A DNA stretch of 64,000 nt from Mucilaginibacter flavus (GTDB lineage: Bacteria > Bacteroidota > Bacteroidia > Sphingobacteriales > Sphingobacteriaceae): positions 15,456 through 79,455 of the forward strand of contig NZ_JAUFPS010000035.1 of the NCBI RefSeq assembly GCF_030409315.1, in the 5' to 3' direction. Shown here piece by piece: positions 7,449 to 16,391 of this stretch. Under the pieces are notes generated by a model that was not told where the DNA came from, did no database searches, and worked only from the letters and a program-made list of their open reading frames with translations. Position 1 is the stretch's first letter; every line of letters begins with the position of its first letter. The position numbers were made by a program, and so were the translations under genes.

Positions 7449-9767
7449 ATGCGGGATAAAAGTATGATCAATAAAAACAAAACGTATGCTTGTGCCCGTA
7501 TCATGATGATAGCCTGCGTTATGTTGGTACAAAATATAACAGGCTTTGCACAAGCACCAAGCCCCGAATTATTAAAACAACAGTTAAAAAGCAGCCCGGC
7601 CGATACCCAAAAAGTTAACTTATTGCTAAAGCTAAGCGGCTATTATAACGGCATCGCGAAGCCCACACCTGCAGACCTGGGTAGTGCGATAAACTACGCC
7701 AACCAGGCCGGAAAACTAAGCACCTCGCTTATGTTTGCTAAAGGATTGGGCAATAGCTACATGCAATTAGCACATAGTTATGAGATTAAACAGGATAGCG
7801 CCAATTGCAAAGGCAATGTGTACAAAGCTATTGCTGTATTTTTAAAAAATAACCTTAAACGCGATGCGGCAGAATCATACTTAAAACTGGAAGAATACTA
7901 CCAGTTTTTTAAGGGTACTGATTTTAATGTAAGGATAGCCTATTACGAACAGGCTTTGCCCCTGTTTAAACAAGCCGGCGCAACTGCGCGCCAGGCAGCA
8001 ACGCTGGGCATTCTTGGTGATTTTTACCAGGTAAAGGGGCAGTATTCAAAATCATTAGAAGATTTACACCTGGCCTTAACGCTTTATAAATCCATCAACT
8101 ACAATGATCTGGAAGGTTTGTATGATTTGCTGGGAACCGTATACAATGTTAGCGGCGATTTTAACCAGGCCGTAAAATATGGTTTACTGGGTATCAGGGA
8201 AGCCGAGCGGCTGAAAGACACCTCGATAAACTTATGCCCATTGTATAACCGGGTAGGCATGACCTATTATAAAATGAAGATATATGACAAGGCCTATGCA
8301 TACTATAAGAAATCGTTGGCGGTAGCGCTTAAATACAAGGATACGTCAAGCATCATTAACGAAAATGTGAATTTATCAACTATATATACCGGTACGGGCA
8401 GACCGGCAGAATCTATCAGAATGCTTACTACGGCGTTTAAAAACTACCCCCCTCAGGATCTTTCATCTAAAGCTGCTTATTCGGTGGTTTTCCTTAAATC
8501 GTACTTTAGTCTTAAACAGTTTGATAATGCGCGACCCTACAGCCAAAAGCTGGAACAATATAGCGCCGGTATGGACCCAAACACGGGCCTTCAACAGGTT
8601 ATTCACCAGGTGCTGAGCGATTATTATGTGGTTACATTGCAAGACGTACCCGCCCGCCGTGAACTGGCACAACTGCAACGGATTGCTACCGTACATCACA
8701 ACAGGCTTGCCACGGCAAGCGCCTACCAGTTAGAGGCTCGTTTAGATTCGGCAGAGGGCAAGTATGCCGACGCTTTGAAAAGTTATAAAAAGTATGGAAT
8801 AGTTAAAGATTCGGTATTTAATGAAACCCAAAGCAGGCAAATATCCCAGCTACAGGTGGAGTACGAAACGGAAAAGAAAGATCAATCGCTCAAAATAAAA
8901 GAAAATCGTATTCATTTATTATCCAATCAGGCCCGGTTACAGCAGGCAAACTTAAGGCAGGAAAAGCTTACACAACGCCTTACCATTTGCGCGGCTGTGT
9001 TACTGGCTATCTTGCTGGGTTTTACTATTAACGGTTATCGCCAAAAACAACGTACTAACCGCAAGCTGCAGGCTCAGCGCCTCGAAATTGAGGAAAAGAA
9101 TAATTCCTTAATACAACTGGTACAGGAAAAAGACGGCTTGCTTGAAGAGAAAGAGTGGCTGATGAAGGAGATCCATCACCGGGTTAAAAACAATCTTCAA
9201 ATTGTTATCAGCCTGCTAAACACTCAATCCACTTACCTCCATAATGATATTGCTTATAATGCCATCAGGGAAAGCCAGCACCGGATGCAATCTATCTCGT
9301 TAATACATCAAAAGCTTTATCAGTCAGAAAACCTGGCGCTGGTGGATATCAAATCGTACATCTGCGATTTGGTTGATTACCTTAAAGAAAGTTTTGATAC
9401 TGGCACCCGCATAGAATTTGAAGCGGATATTGCCGCTATTGAACTGGATGTTACCCGCGCGGTGCCGCTGGGGCTTATCCTTAACGAAGCCATTACTAAT
9501 GCTATTAAATATGCTTTCCCGGATGGTAGAAAGGGATATATCAACATTAGCCTTGGACCAGCTGATGAACACTCCTTTACTTTAAAGATACAGGATAACG
9601 GCATTGGCTTTCATAAACCAACAGATATTTCTAAAAGCAAATCATTAGGCATGAGTTTAATGCGTGGTTTAAGTAAACAATTGGGCGGAAGTCTTACAGT
9701 TGAAAGCCATGAAGGAACAAGCATTGAAGTAAATTTTGTTGATGAAAAGCTTTTAAAAGCAGTTTAA
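7449..9767 (+). CDS. TPR-domain membrane sensor histidine kinase, HisKA_2 type
   Basis: A 772 aa sensor kinase with a signal peptide (about 1-35, ending in GFAQ) and a long periplasmic array of tetratricopeptide-like helices (about 50-470, for example AVKYGLLGIREAERLKD and AYAYYKKSLAVALKYKD). A transmembrane helix is near 515-535, followed by a coiled linker. The H-box MKEIHHRVKNNLQIVISL has His576/577. The ATPase domain has an N-box (LNEAITNAIKYAF) and a G-box (DNGIGFH). The TPR array probably senses or docks a protein partner. The regulator at 9778 starts 10 bases after the stop, so kinase and regulator are very likely cognate. An internal start at 7464 (MINKNK) is also possible. Confidence 0.93.
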   Translation: MRDKSMINKNKTYACARIMMIACVMLVQNITGFAQAPSPELLKQQLKSSPADTQKVNLLLKLSGYYNGIAKPTPADLGSAINYANQAGKLSTSLMFAKGLGNSYMQLAHSYEIKQDSANCKGNVYKAIAVFLKNNLKRDAAESYLKLEEYYQFFKGTDFNVRIAYYEQALPLFKQAGATARQAATLGILGDFYQVKGQYSKSLEDLHLALTLYKSINYNDLEGLYDLLGTVYNVSGDFNQAVKYGLLGIREAERLKDTSINLCPLYNRVGMTYYKMKIYDKAYAYYKKSLAVALKYKDTSSIINENVNLSTIYTGTGRPAESIRMLTTAFKNYPPQDLSSKAAYSVVFLKSYFSLKQFDNARPYSQKLEQYSAGMDPNTGLQQVIHQVLSDYYVVTLQDVPARRELAQLQRIATVHHNRLATASAYQLEARLDSAEGKYADALKSYKKYGIVKDSVFNETQSRQISQLQVEYETEKKDQSLKIKENRIHLLSNQARLQQANLRQEKLTQRLTICAAVLLAILLGFTINGYRQKQRTNRKLQAQRLEIEEKNNSLIQLVQEKDGLLEEKEWLMKEIHHRVKNNLQIVISLLNTQSTYLHNDIAYNAIRESQHRMQSISLIHQKLYQSENLALVDIKSYICDLVDYLKESFDTGTRIEFEADIAAIELDVTRAVPLGLILNEAITNAIKYAFPDGRKGYINISLGPADEHSFTLKIQDNGIGFHKPTDISKSKSLGMSLMRGLSKQLGGSLTVESHEGTSIEVNFVDEKLLKAV

Positions 9768-9777
9768 ACCATTTGTT

Positions 9778-11733
9778 ATGAATAAAAAGATTTTGATTGT
9801 AGAGGACGAGTTTATAGTTGCCAATGATTTATCGATCATGCTCGAAAATGCCGGCTATGATGTTTGTGGCATAGCCGATTCTGTAGATGAAGCAAAGGAG
9901 ATGATAGATAAATATCAACCGCAACTGGTATTGCTGGATATTCACTTAAAAGGTCGTTTAACAGGTATCGATCTGGCCCGGCAACTAAGCGAGGCAAACA
10001 TTGCCTTTGTTTACCTATCGGCTAACTCCAATCAAAAAATTTTAGAAGAGGCTAAGGCGACCAACCCTTACGGTTTTATGGTTAAACCCTTTAGGGAAAA
10101 GGACGTATTGGTAAGCCTGGACATTGCGCAATACCTGCATGAGCAAAACATGGCCGCGCGAAGAAACAGCGAATTATTACTGCAAGGCACCCTTACCGAT
10201 CTGATGAGCGATGCCGCCCCATGGGAGCAAAAACTTTTGAAAATTGCCAAGCTGATGCAACCACATATCCCTTTTGATTATTTGGCCATTGGGATGAAAA
10301 ACCTGGATAGTTTGCCTTACCATGGTCGCGGCTTTTTGCGCCTGGGTTTTAATGAGTACCAGGTAATAGGGTTTGACGAGTTGCTTAACATAAGCGGTTT
10401 AAAAAAAGCTGATCTGTTAAAGGTACAGGAACCAGCCGCTGGGGATCATGAAACAGGAATATATATCGATGCCGCCTTTAGCGCTATTTGCCGCCAAAAT
10501 GCCGAAAAAAACCTGGTGGCCCGGATGTTTAATATGACTGCCAACCTGGTTATTTACATTCCCGTACCGGGGCATACAGGCTTTACCTTTTCATTTTACA
10601 ACCGTAAAAGTGATGCCTATAACAGCCGCCATTTAGCATTAGCTAAACGACTGCAAAAAAGTTTAGCACCCGTAATTGACGGGATATTGACTAACCCGGC
10701 AGCCCTCCCCGAACCTGCTAAAGAACAACCTTTAACACAGCAACAGCAGCAGAAAAAACCGGCAGAAAAACCTGGCTTTGATGGCATTATAGGTAGCAGC
10801 CATTTATTGCTTACCGCGCTTGACCACCTGGCATTGGTGGCCCCCATGGAAACTTCGGTATTAATTTTAGGAGAAAGCGGAACTGGTAAAGAACGGTTTG
10901 CTAAATCGATACATAACCTATCGGCGCGAAAAAACAAGCAAATAGTGGTAGTAAACTGCGCCGCTTTACCCAGCCAGCTGATAGAATCAGAACTATTTGG
11001 ACACGAAAAAGGAGCCTTTACAGGGGCGGTTGACCGGCGGATTGGAAAATTTGAACAGGCCAATGGCGGTACTATTTTTTTAGATGAAATAGGCGAGCTG
11101 CCCCTGGAATCACAGGCGAAACTTTTAAGGGTTTTACAGGAAAAGGAAGTGGAACGACTGGGCGGCCGCGAAACCTTAAAGGTTGATGTTAGAGTAATTG
11201 CCGCAACAAATTGTAACCTGGAGAAGGAAGTAGCCGCCGGTAAATTTCGCCTTGATTTGTATTATCGCTTAAACATATTCCCTATTTTGCTACCCGCCCT
11301 ACGCGATAGAAAGGAAGACCTACCGGTACTTGCCAACTATTTTGCAAAAAAATATGGCGAAAAGGCCGGCAAACCCGGTATGACGTTTTCTGCCCAGGCT
11401 TTAAATGACCTTGATAGCTACCACTGGCCCGGCAACGTGCGCGAGTTGGAACATATGGTAGAACGCAGCGTGCTGTTAAGCAAAGGTACTCTGATAGACC
11501 GGGTTTCCATCGCCAACAAATTAACCCCAACTGAAAGCGTTGTTACCGAACCTACGCAAGTAAAATCAATAGACGATAACGAACGCGATTACATTTTATC
11601 TGTACTTAAAAAGTGTAATGGCCGTATTTCGGGTCCCGGTGGCGCTGCCGAATTACTGGATGTGCCTTCAACAACGCTCAACTCCAAAATGAAACGTTTG
11701 GGAATTACCCGTAAACACGTGTCCGGCATTTAG
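9778..11733 (+). CDS. Response regulator with receiver, central sensory-like region, sigma-54 AAA+ and Fis-type HTH
   Basis: A 651 aa NtrC/FhlA-type activator. The receiver (1-120) has the acidic pair E9/D10-D11, phosphoacceptor Asp54 (LLDIHLKG) and the Lys of VKPF. The central region (about 140-310) is of no clear family and may be GAF-like. The AAA+ module carries Walker A (GESGTGKE, 365-372), the sigma-54-contacting loop GAFTGA (412-417) and Walker B (FLDEIGEL). A C-terminal Fis-like HTH is at about 605-645. An intact GAFTGA argues for real sigma-54 activation. It follows the TPR kinase by 10 bases. The regulator at 14157 is a paralogue with the same domain order. Confidence 0.94.
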   Translation: MNKKILIVEDEFIVANDLSIMLENAGYDVCGIADSVDEAKEMIDKYQPQLVLLDIHLKGRLTGIDLARQLSEANIAFVYLSANSNQKILEEAKATNPYGFMVKPFREKDVLVSLDIAQYLHEQNMAARRNSELLLQGTLTDLMSDAAPWEQKLLKIAKLMQPHIPFDYLAIGMKNLDSLPYHGRGFLRLGFNEYQVIGFDELLNISGLKKADLLKVQEPAAGDHETGIYIDAAFSAICRQNAEKNLVARMFNMTANLVIYIPVPGHTGFTFSFYNRKSDAYNSRHLALAKRLQKSLAPVIDGILTNPAALPEPAKEQPLTQQQQQKKPAEKPGFDGIIGSSHLLLTALDHLALVAPMETSVLILGESGTGKERFAKSIHNLSARKNKQIVVVNCAALPSQLIESELFGHEKGAFTGAVDRRIGKFEQANGGTIFLDEIGELPLESQAKLLRVLQEKEVERLGGRETLKVDVRVIAATNCNLEKEVAAGKFRLDLYYRLNIFPILLPALRDRKEDLPVLANYFAKKYGEKAGKPGMTFSAQALNDLDSYHWPGNVRELEHMVERSVLLSKGTLIDRVSIANKLTPTESVVTEPTQVKSIDDNERDYILSVLKKCNGRISGPGGAAELLDVPSTTLNSKMKRLGITRKHVSGI

Positions 11734-12080
11734 CAAAATTGGCTATTTTTTCCCTTAAGTATAATTCGTTACCCGGTTTAGGCATCGATAGTGATCAGGC
11801 TGCCTGAAAGTTTAGCATAAAACCCCTATCAACAGCAGTAGATCAGTCATTTACAGACATTTTATCTGCTTTAACTCTTCAAATTATTGGCACATGTATG
11901 GGTTACGTCAAACAACGCTATATCATAAAAACCAGTCGCCAAATTCCGAAATCAAGTATCCAAGCCACAGCAAAAACCAAACAAAAAACTCATTATCAAT
12001 AACTTACAATACAGGCCTATAAATAGCTAATGTAAAGGCATAAACAATCAAATTATTGATAAGCCTTTTAATCATTTGTT
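11734..12080. other. 347-base intergenic region upstream of the porin
   Basis: No gene is seen. It contains a variant of the island motif, CAACGCTATATCATAA, at 11913-11928, preceded by tcaaa as at 16301. A weak GG-N10-GC sigma-54-like pair lies at 12014-12027, 54 bases before the porin start. No hairpin terminator is visible after the regulator at 11733. Confidence 0.5.
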
Positions 12081-13451
12081 ATGAAAACCTTTAGTACAAT
12101 AATCCTCTTCCTGGTATGTTACTCTTGCTTTGCGCAGGAAAACTCCTTTAAGCAATTGAGGTACGATGAAAACTATACATACCTGGCCAAAGACACAGCG
12201 GCCAACTGGTACAATAGTTTAAAATTTAAGCCTGTATCGGCCGATAAAAAAACTTATTTCAGTTTTGGCGGCGAGGTGCGCTACCAGTATTTCCATTTTG
12301 AAAACCAGGATTGGGGCGCGGCCCCGGTTGATAAAGATGGCTTTATATTAACCCGTTACCTTGGTCATGTTGATTTTCATGCAGGTAGCCACTTCCGCGC
12401 CTTTGTGCAGCTGCAAAGCAGTTTGGCAAACAGCGAGGCAGAAACACCCTCGCCGGTTGATGAAAATCCGCTTGACCTGCACCAGGCATTTTTTGACTTA
12501 TCAGAACCCTTAAAAAACGGAGGTAACATTACCTTAAGACTGGGCAGGCAGGAACTTTCCTATGGTTCACAACGCCTGGTAGCCGTACGCGAGGCACCAA
12601 ACAACCGGCAGGCTTTTGACGCCGCTAAGCTGATGTACACCCGTCAAAACATTAAATTAGATTTCTTTTATTCGCACTACGTACAAGCCAAACCCGGCAT
12701 TTTTGATGATGGATTTAACAGTAATACCCGGTTTTGGGGCAGCTATGTGGCGGTTACCAAAGTACCCGTGATACAAAATTTTGATGTTTACTACTTCGGT
12801 ATATTAAAAAAGACCGCTGTTTTTGATGAGGGAAAAGGACGCGAAATGCGCCACTCTGTTGGCGCCCGCGTTTGGGAAACCACGCATACCTGGCAATATG
12901 ATATTGAGGGGCTTTACCAGTTTGGCAGGTTTAAACAGGACCAAATTTCGGCCTGGACTATGTCGTCAAATGTTGCTTATACTTTTGCCGAAACAAAATT
13001 AAAACCGCAGGTTGGGTTAAAAACAGAAGCCATAAGCGGCGATAAAAATTATGGTGATGGCAGGCTTAATACTTTTAACCCGCTGTTTCCTAAAGGAGCC
13101 TATTTTGGGTTGGCAGCGTTGATAGGCCCTTCAAATTTATTTGATGTGCATCCATATGTTCAGCTCGCCCTAACTAAAAAGCTGCTGCTATCTGAAGATT
13201 ATGACTTATTTTGGCGCATGAGCCGTAACGATGGGCTTTATGCCGTAAGCGGTAAAATGTTATACTCCGGCAAAAGCGGCACGTCAAAACAAATTGGTAA
13301 ACAGTTGGGTACAGCACTGGAGTATGCGCCCAATAAATTTCTGTATTTTAGGGAGGAGTTAACCTGGTTTACCGCCGGCGATTTTTTAAAGGAGGCCGGT
13401 CCGGGTAAAGATATCCTGATGCTGGGCAGCACCATCACCTTAAAATTTTAA
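12081..13451 (+). CDS. Alginate-export-type outer-membrane beta-barrel protein
   Basis: A 456 aa outer-membrane protein with a signal peptide (1-18, CFAQ). The rest is alternating beta-strand sequence typical of the alginate export family, with the recognisable core GNITLRLGRQELSYGSQRLV and AFDAAKLMY near residues 150-190. The C-terminal residue is Phe (TITLKF), as in many barrels. Family members form anion- or organic-acid-permeable porins, and only some export alginate. No alginate biosynthesis gene is in the window, so general uptake or efflux is more likely. It is followed after 19 bases by the YoaK-type gene and is flanked by the two sigma-54-type regulators. Confidence 0.87.
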   Translation: MKTFSTIILFLVCYSCFAQENSFKQLRYDENYTYLAKDTAANWYNSLKFKPVSADKKTYFSFGGEVRYQYFHFENQDWGAAPVDKDGFILTRYLGHVDFHAGSHFRAFVQLQSSLANSEAETPSPVDENPLDLHQAFFDLSEPLKNGGNITLRLGRQELSYGSQRLVAVREAPNNRQAFDAAKLMYTRQNIKLDFFYSHYVQAKPGIFDDGFNSNTRFWGSYVAVTKVPVIQNFDVYYFGILKKTAVFDEGKGREMRHSVGARVWETTHTWQYDIEGLYQFGRFKQDQISAWTMSSNVAYTFAETKLKPQVGLKTEAISGDKNYGDGRLNTFNPLFPKGAYFGLAALIGPSNLFDVHPYVQLALTKKLLLSEDYDLFWRMSRNDGLYAVSGKMLYSGKSGTSKQIGKQLGTALEYAPNKFLYFREELTWFTAGDFLKEAGPGKDILMLGSTITLKF

Positions 13452-13470
13452 GTGGTTTAAAACTAATATC

Positions 13471-14160
13471 ATGGAAACAGAAAAACTGATCAGGAACACC
13501 ACTTTATTACTTTGTTTTGTAGCCGGCTATTGTGATACATTGACCTTTGTTGCCGCCGGCGAAATATTTTCTGCCCATGTTACGGGCAACTTTATTGTGT
13601 TTGCCTATGATCTTATCAAACATACCGATACAAAGGCATGGCAAAAATTGCTCACCTTTCCGGTTTTTATAATGGCTATTATGCTGAGCGGCCGCATAGC
13701 AAAAAGGTGGAGCAATATGTACACCCTGCTCCTATTGGAAGCTTTGCTGCTGCTCGTTAGCGGCCTTATCGCCCTAGCATTGCATCCCGTAAATGTAACC
13801 AGCTGGATTGTACAATTAATTGTTTTACTGATTGTTGCGGCAATGGCGTTTCAAAATACCTTTGGCAAATTATATGGCAAAGCTACCTATGGCATCACCA
13901 CGGTAATGACAGGCAACGTAACCCAGTTTTCGCTTGATCTGGTTGCCTGCATTACCAATAAAACGGCAGACGCCGCTATATGGGCAAGTTTAAAAAAACA
14001 GACTACGCTTATAGTTGGATTTTTAGTGGGATGCCTTGCAGGGGCGTTAATGGGCAAGCAAATTGGTTTAACGGCCATATTACTGCCTGCCGCAATGATG
14101 TTGGTTTGGCTTGGTGTCGATAAAATTGTGGCTGCTAAAACAGCAACTTTAAAGGGCTAA
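13471..14160 (+). CDS. YoaK/DUF1275-family integral membrane protein
   Basis: A 229 aa protein with about six hydrophobic segments. It begins with the family signature CFVAGYCDTLTFVAAGEIFSAHVTGNF (residues 15-42), with TYGITTVMTGNVTQF near 142-156. DUF1275 proteins are membrane proteins of unsettled function, possibly transporters. It starts 19 bases after the porin, so the two are likely co-transcribed. Its TAA stop (14158-14160) overlaps the TAG stop of the convergent regulator, leaving no space for a terminator. Confidence 0.9.
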   Translation: METEKLIRNTTLLLCFVAGYCDTLTFVAAGEIFSAHVTGNFIVFAYDLIKHTDTKAWQKLLTFPVFIMAIMLSGRIAKRWSNMYTLLLLEALLLLVSGLIALALHPVNVTSWIVQLIVLLIVAAMAFQNTFGKLYGKATYGITTVMTGNVTQFSLDLVACITNKTADAAIWASLKKQTTLIVGFLVGCLAGALMGKQIGLTAILLPAAMMLVWLGVDKIVAAKTATLKG

Positions 14161-16109
14161 GCTCCAAAATCTTTGCGGATGCCCAACTTTTTCATTTTAG
14201 AATTAAGTGTAGTTGGCGGGATGTTGAGCAGGCTTGCCGCACCGCCTTCGCCCCATATTTTGCCGTTGCATTTTTTCAGGGCGGCTAATATGTGCGCGCG
14301 TTCGCCTTCGCTCATGGTGGTAACAGCCGGGCCGGCAGGTTCTGAATATGCTACCTGGGCTACAGATGTTGGCAATTGCATACTGGTTATCATATCATCG
14401 CGTGTAAGCAGTACGTTACGCTCTACCAGGTTTTCCAGCTCGCGTATGTTGCCGGGCCAATGATAATTTAGCATACTATCCAAAACCTGCGGTGCTATTC
14501 CCTTTACATTTTTACCCGTTTTACGGCTATAGATGTTTAAGAAATGTAGGGCCAGGTCGGCAATATCTTCCTTCCTTTCGCGTAGCGGTGGCATCACTAT
14601 CGGGAATACGTTAATACGATAAAACAAGTCGAGCCGGAAACGGCCATCGGCCACTTCTTTATCTAAATTCCTGTTGGTGGCGGCAATAATGCGTACATCT
14701 GTTTTAATGGTTACCCTGCCGCCTATGCGTTCAATTTCTTTTTCCTGTAACACCCTAAGCAATTTCGATTGCGATTCCAGCGGCAACTCGCCAATCTCAT
14801 CCAAAAAAATGGTGCCGGTATGCGCCTGCTCAAAACGACCGATCTTTTTTTCGTGCGCGCCGGTAAACGCGCCTTTTTCATGCCCAAACAGTTCAGAGTC
14901 AATGAGCGAGGCAGGCATGGCCGCGCAATTGATACGCACAAACGGCTTATCCTTACGTAACGACAGGGAATGAATACGCTCGGCTATTTTTTCTTTCCCG
15001 GTACCGCTCTCACCCAATATCAACACCGATGAATCGGCCCTTGACACCTGTATCACGTTATCAAAAACGGTTAATAATAAATGGCTGCTGCCAATAATGC
15101 CGCTAAATGGGTTAGGTTGCTCAATTGGTTTTATGGGTTGCTTTACAGAATAGTTGTGCAGCGTATTAACCATTGGGTTATTTTGCAGCTGCAAAATACT
15201 TTCCATAAAGCTGGTTAACAGCTGCTGCAACCGGTTGCAAAGCACCAGGTGATCTGCCTGGTAAGCATCCGTACGGCGACTGTAAAAATTAAAATAAACA
15301 GTTTTGCCCCCCCGCAAACATATAGGTAATGATAAGTGCGATTTTAAGTTATAAGTATCGACAAACAGCTTTTTAAGCGATGGCTGGCGTAATAAAACAT
15401 TCAGTTCGTTTTCATCGTACCAGGTGGCCATCACCTCGGCAGTATCATTTGCCTTAAGCTGCGCAAGTTCATGTGATTTTAAATTGGTGATAACCATCAG
15501 CTCAGCCGGACCTATCAATTGATATTCATCAAAACCTATCCTTGAAAACGCTATTTCGTAAAACTCAACATTACTATCCTGCTTTGCCCCTACCGATAAA
15601 AACTCAAAAGGGATATAAGGCTGCAGTGTTTTACCCATTTGCAGTATTTTTTGCTCCCAGCTAATACCCGATGCCAGTATTTCGGCCATCTTTTTCTGCA
15701 ATACGGCGTTTTGCTTTAAGCCCGCCTCCAGGTTATTTTCATGCCGGTAAACCGCGATATCAAGCGCTATAAGTACATCCTTTTCCCTAAACGGCTTAAT
15801 TACAAAACCATAGGGATTGGTTACTTTGGCTGCCTCCAGCACTTTTTGATTGGAGTTTGCTGATATGTAAATAAATGGAATATTTTTTTCTGTTAACCGG
15901 TGCGCCAGGTCAATCCCGGTGAGTTTTCCTTTAAGGTAAATATCAAGCAGTACAAATTCGGGTTCAAACTGGGCCAACATGTCCAATGCTTCCTGCACAC
16001 TATCGGCAATGGCGCAAACCTCATAACCGGCGGTTTTGAGGATGTTGCTTAGTACATCTGCAATAATAAATTCGTCCTCAACTATCAGGATTTTCTTTTT
16101 ATACATCAA
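14157..16109 (-). CDS. Second receiver/sigma-54 AAA+/Fis response regulator, paralogue of 9778-11733
   Basis: A 650 aa activator with the same architecture as the regulator at 9778. The receiver has Asp56 (LLDIYLKG) and VIKPF. A central region of no clear family is next. The AAA+ domain has LGESGTGKE, GAFTGA and FLDEIGELPLESQ. The C-terminal HTH includes GAASLLNIPPTTLNSKMKKL. The two are strikingly similar along their whole length, so one arose by duplication. No kinase gene adjoins it, so it may be served by the kinases at 6207/7449 or by one elsewhere. The first codon may be either of two adjacent ATGs. CAACGATATA-type sites lie about 195-235 bases upstream of its start. Confidence 0.94.
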   Translation of the reverse strand: MMYKKKILIVEDEFIIADVLSNILKTAGYEVCAIADSVQEALDMLAQFEPEFVLLDIYLKGKLTGIDLAHRLTEKNIPFIYISANSNQKVLEAAKVTNPYGFVIKPFREKDVLIALDIAVYRHENNLEAGLKQNAVLQKKMAEILASGISWEQKILQMGKTLQPYIPFEFLSVGAKQDSNVEFYEIAFSRIGFDEYQLIGPAELMVITNLKSHELAQLKANDTAEVMATWYDENELNVLLRQPSLKKLFVDTYNLKSHLSLPICLRGGKTVYFNFYSRRTDAYQADHLVLCNRLQQLLTSFMESILQLQNNPMVNTLHNYSVKQPIKPIEQPNPFSGIIGSSHLLLTVFDNVIQVSRADSSVLILGESGTGKEKIAERIHSLSLRKDKPFVRINCAAMPASLIDSELFGHEKGAFTGAHEKKIGRFEQAHTGTIFLDEIGELPLESQSKLLRVLQEKEIERIGGRVTIKTDVRIIAATNRNLDKEVADGRFRLDLFYRINVFPIVMPPLRERKEDIADLALHFLNIYSRKTGKNVKGIAPQVLDSMLNYHWPGNIRELENLVERNVLLTRDDMITSMQLPTSVAQVAYSEPAGPAVTTMSEGERAHILAALKKCNGKIWGEGGAASLLNIPPTTLNSKMKKLGIRKDFGA

Positions 16110-16304
16110 TCGCTAATTTAGTGTTAATTCCGCTTTTACAGTTTTACTATTCCACATTTGTTTGACAGGTAATTCAGGCATAATACAAGTGTTTTCATAA
16201 ATCCGGCCATTGTAACATTAAAATGTAAATGATGCCGATAATGCCTGTTATTCTTACAGATGGACTATCCTACACATCTTCGCGTCTAACACAAAAATTT
16301 CAAA

Positions 16305-16320
16305 CAACGATATAACGTAG
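16305..16320. promoter_or_regulatory. CAACGATATA-type site next to the long palindrome
   Basis: CAACGATATAACGTAG is preceded by tcaaa, as is the variant at 11913 before the porin. It directly abuts the perfect palindrome that starts at 16316, giving two core motifs 21 bases apart, upstream of the regulator at 14157-16109. Confidence 0.4.
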
Positions 16321-16351
16321 TGGCGCAACGATATATCGTTGCGCCACTACG
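16316..16351. repeat. Perfect 36-base palindrome
   Basis: The half cgtagtggcgcaacgata is followed directly by its exact reverse complement, with no spacer. The centre is CAACGATATATCGTTG. It lies between the protease stop (16392) and the regulator start (16109), both minus strand. As a terminator for the protease it would lack a T tract, so a dimeric operator or enhancer site is the more attractive reading. Confidence 0.75.
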
Positions 16352-16391
16352 CATGCTTTACAAAAAATTAAAATTGCTTCAAGGGTAAGCG

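Noticed and set aside
10617..11063. A 148-codon open frame on the minus strand
   Set aside because: It lies opposite the AAA+ domain of the sigma-54-type regulator, which is unmistakable.
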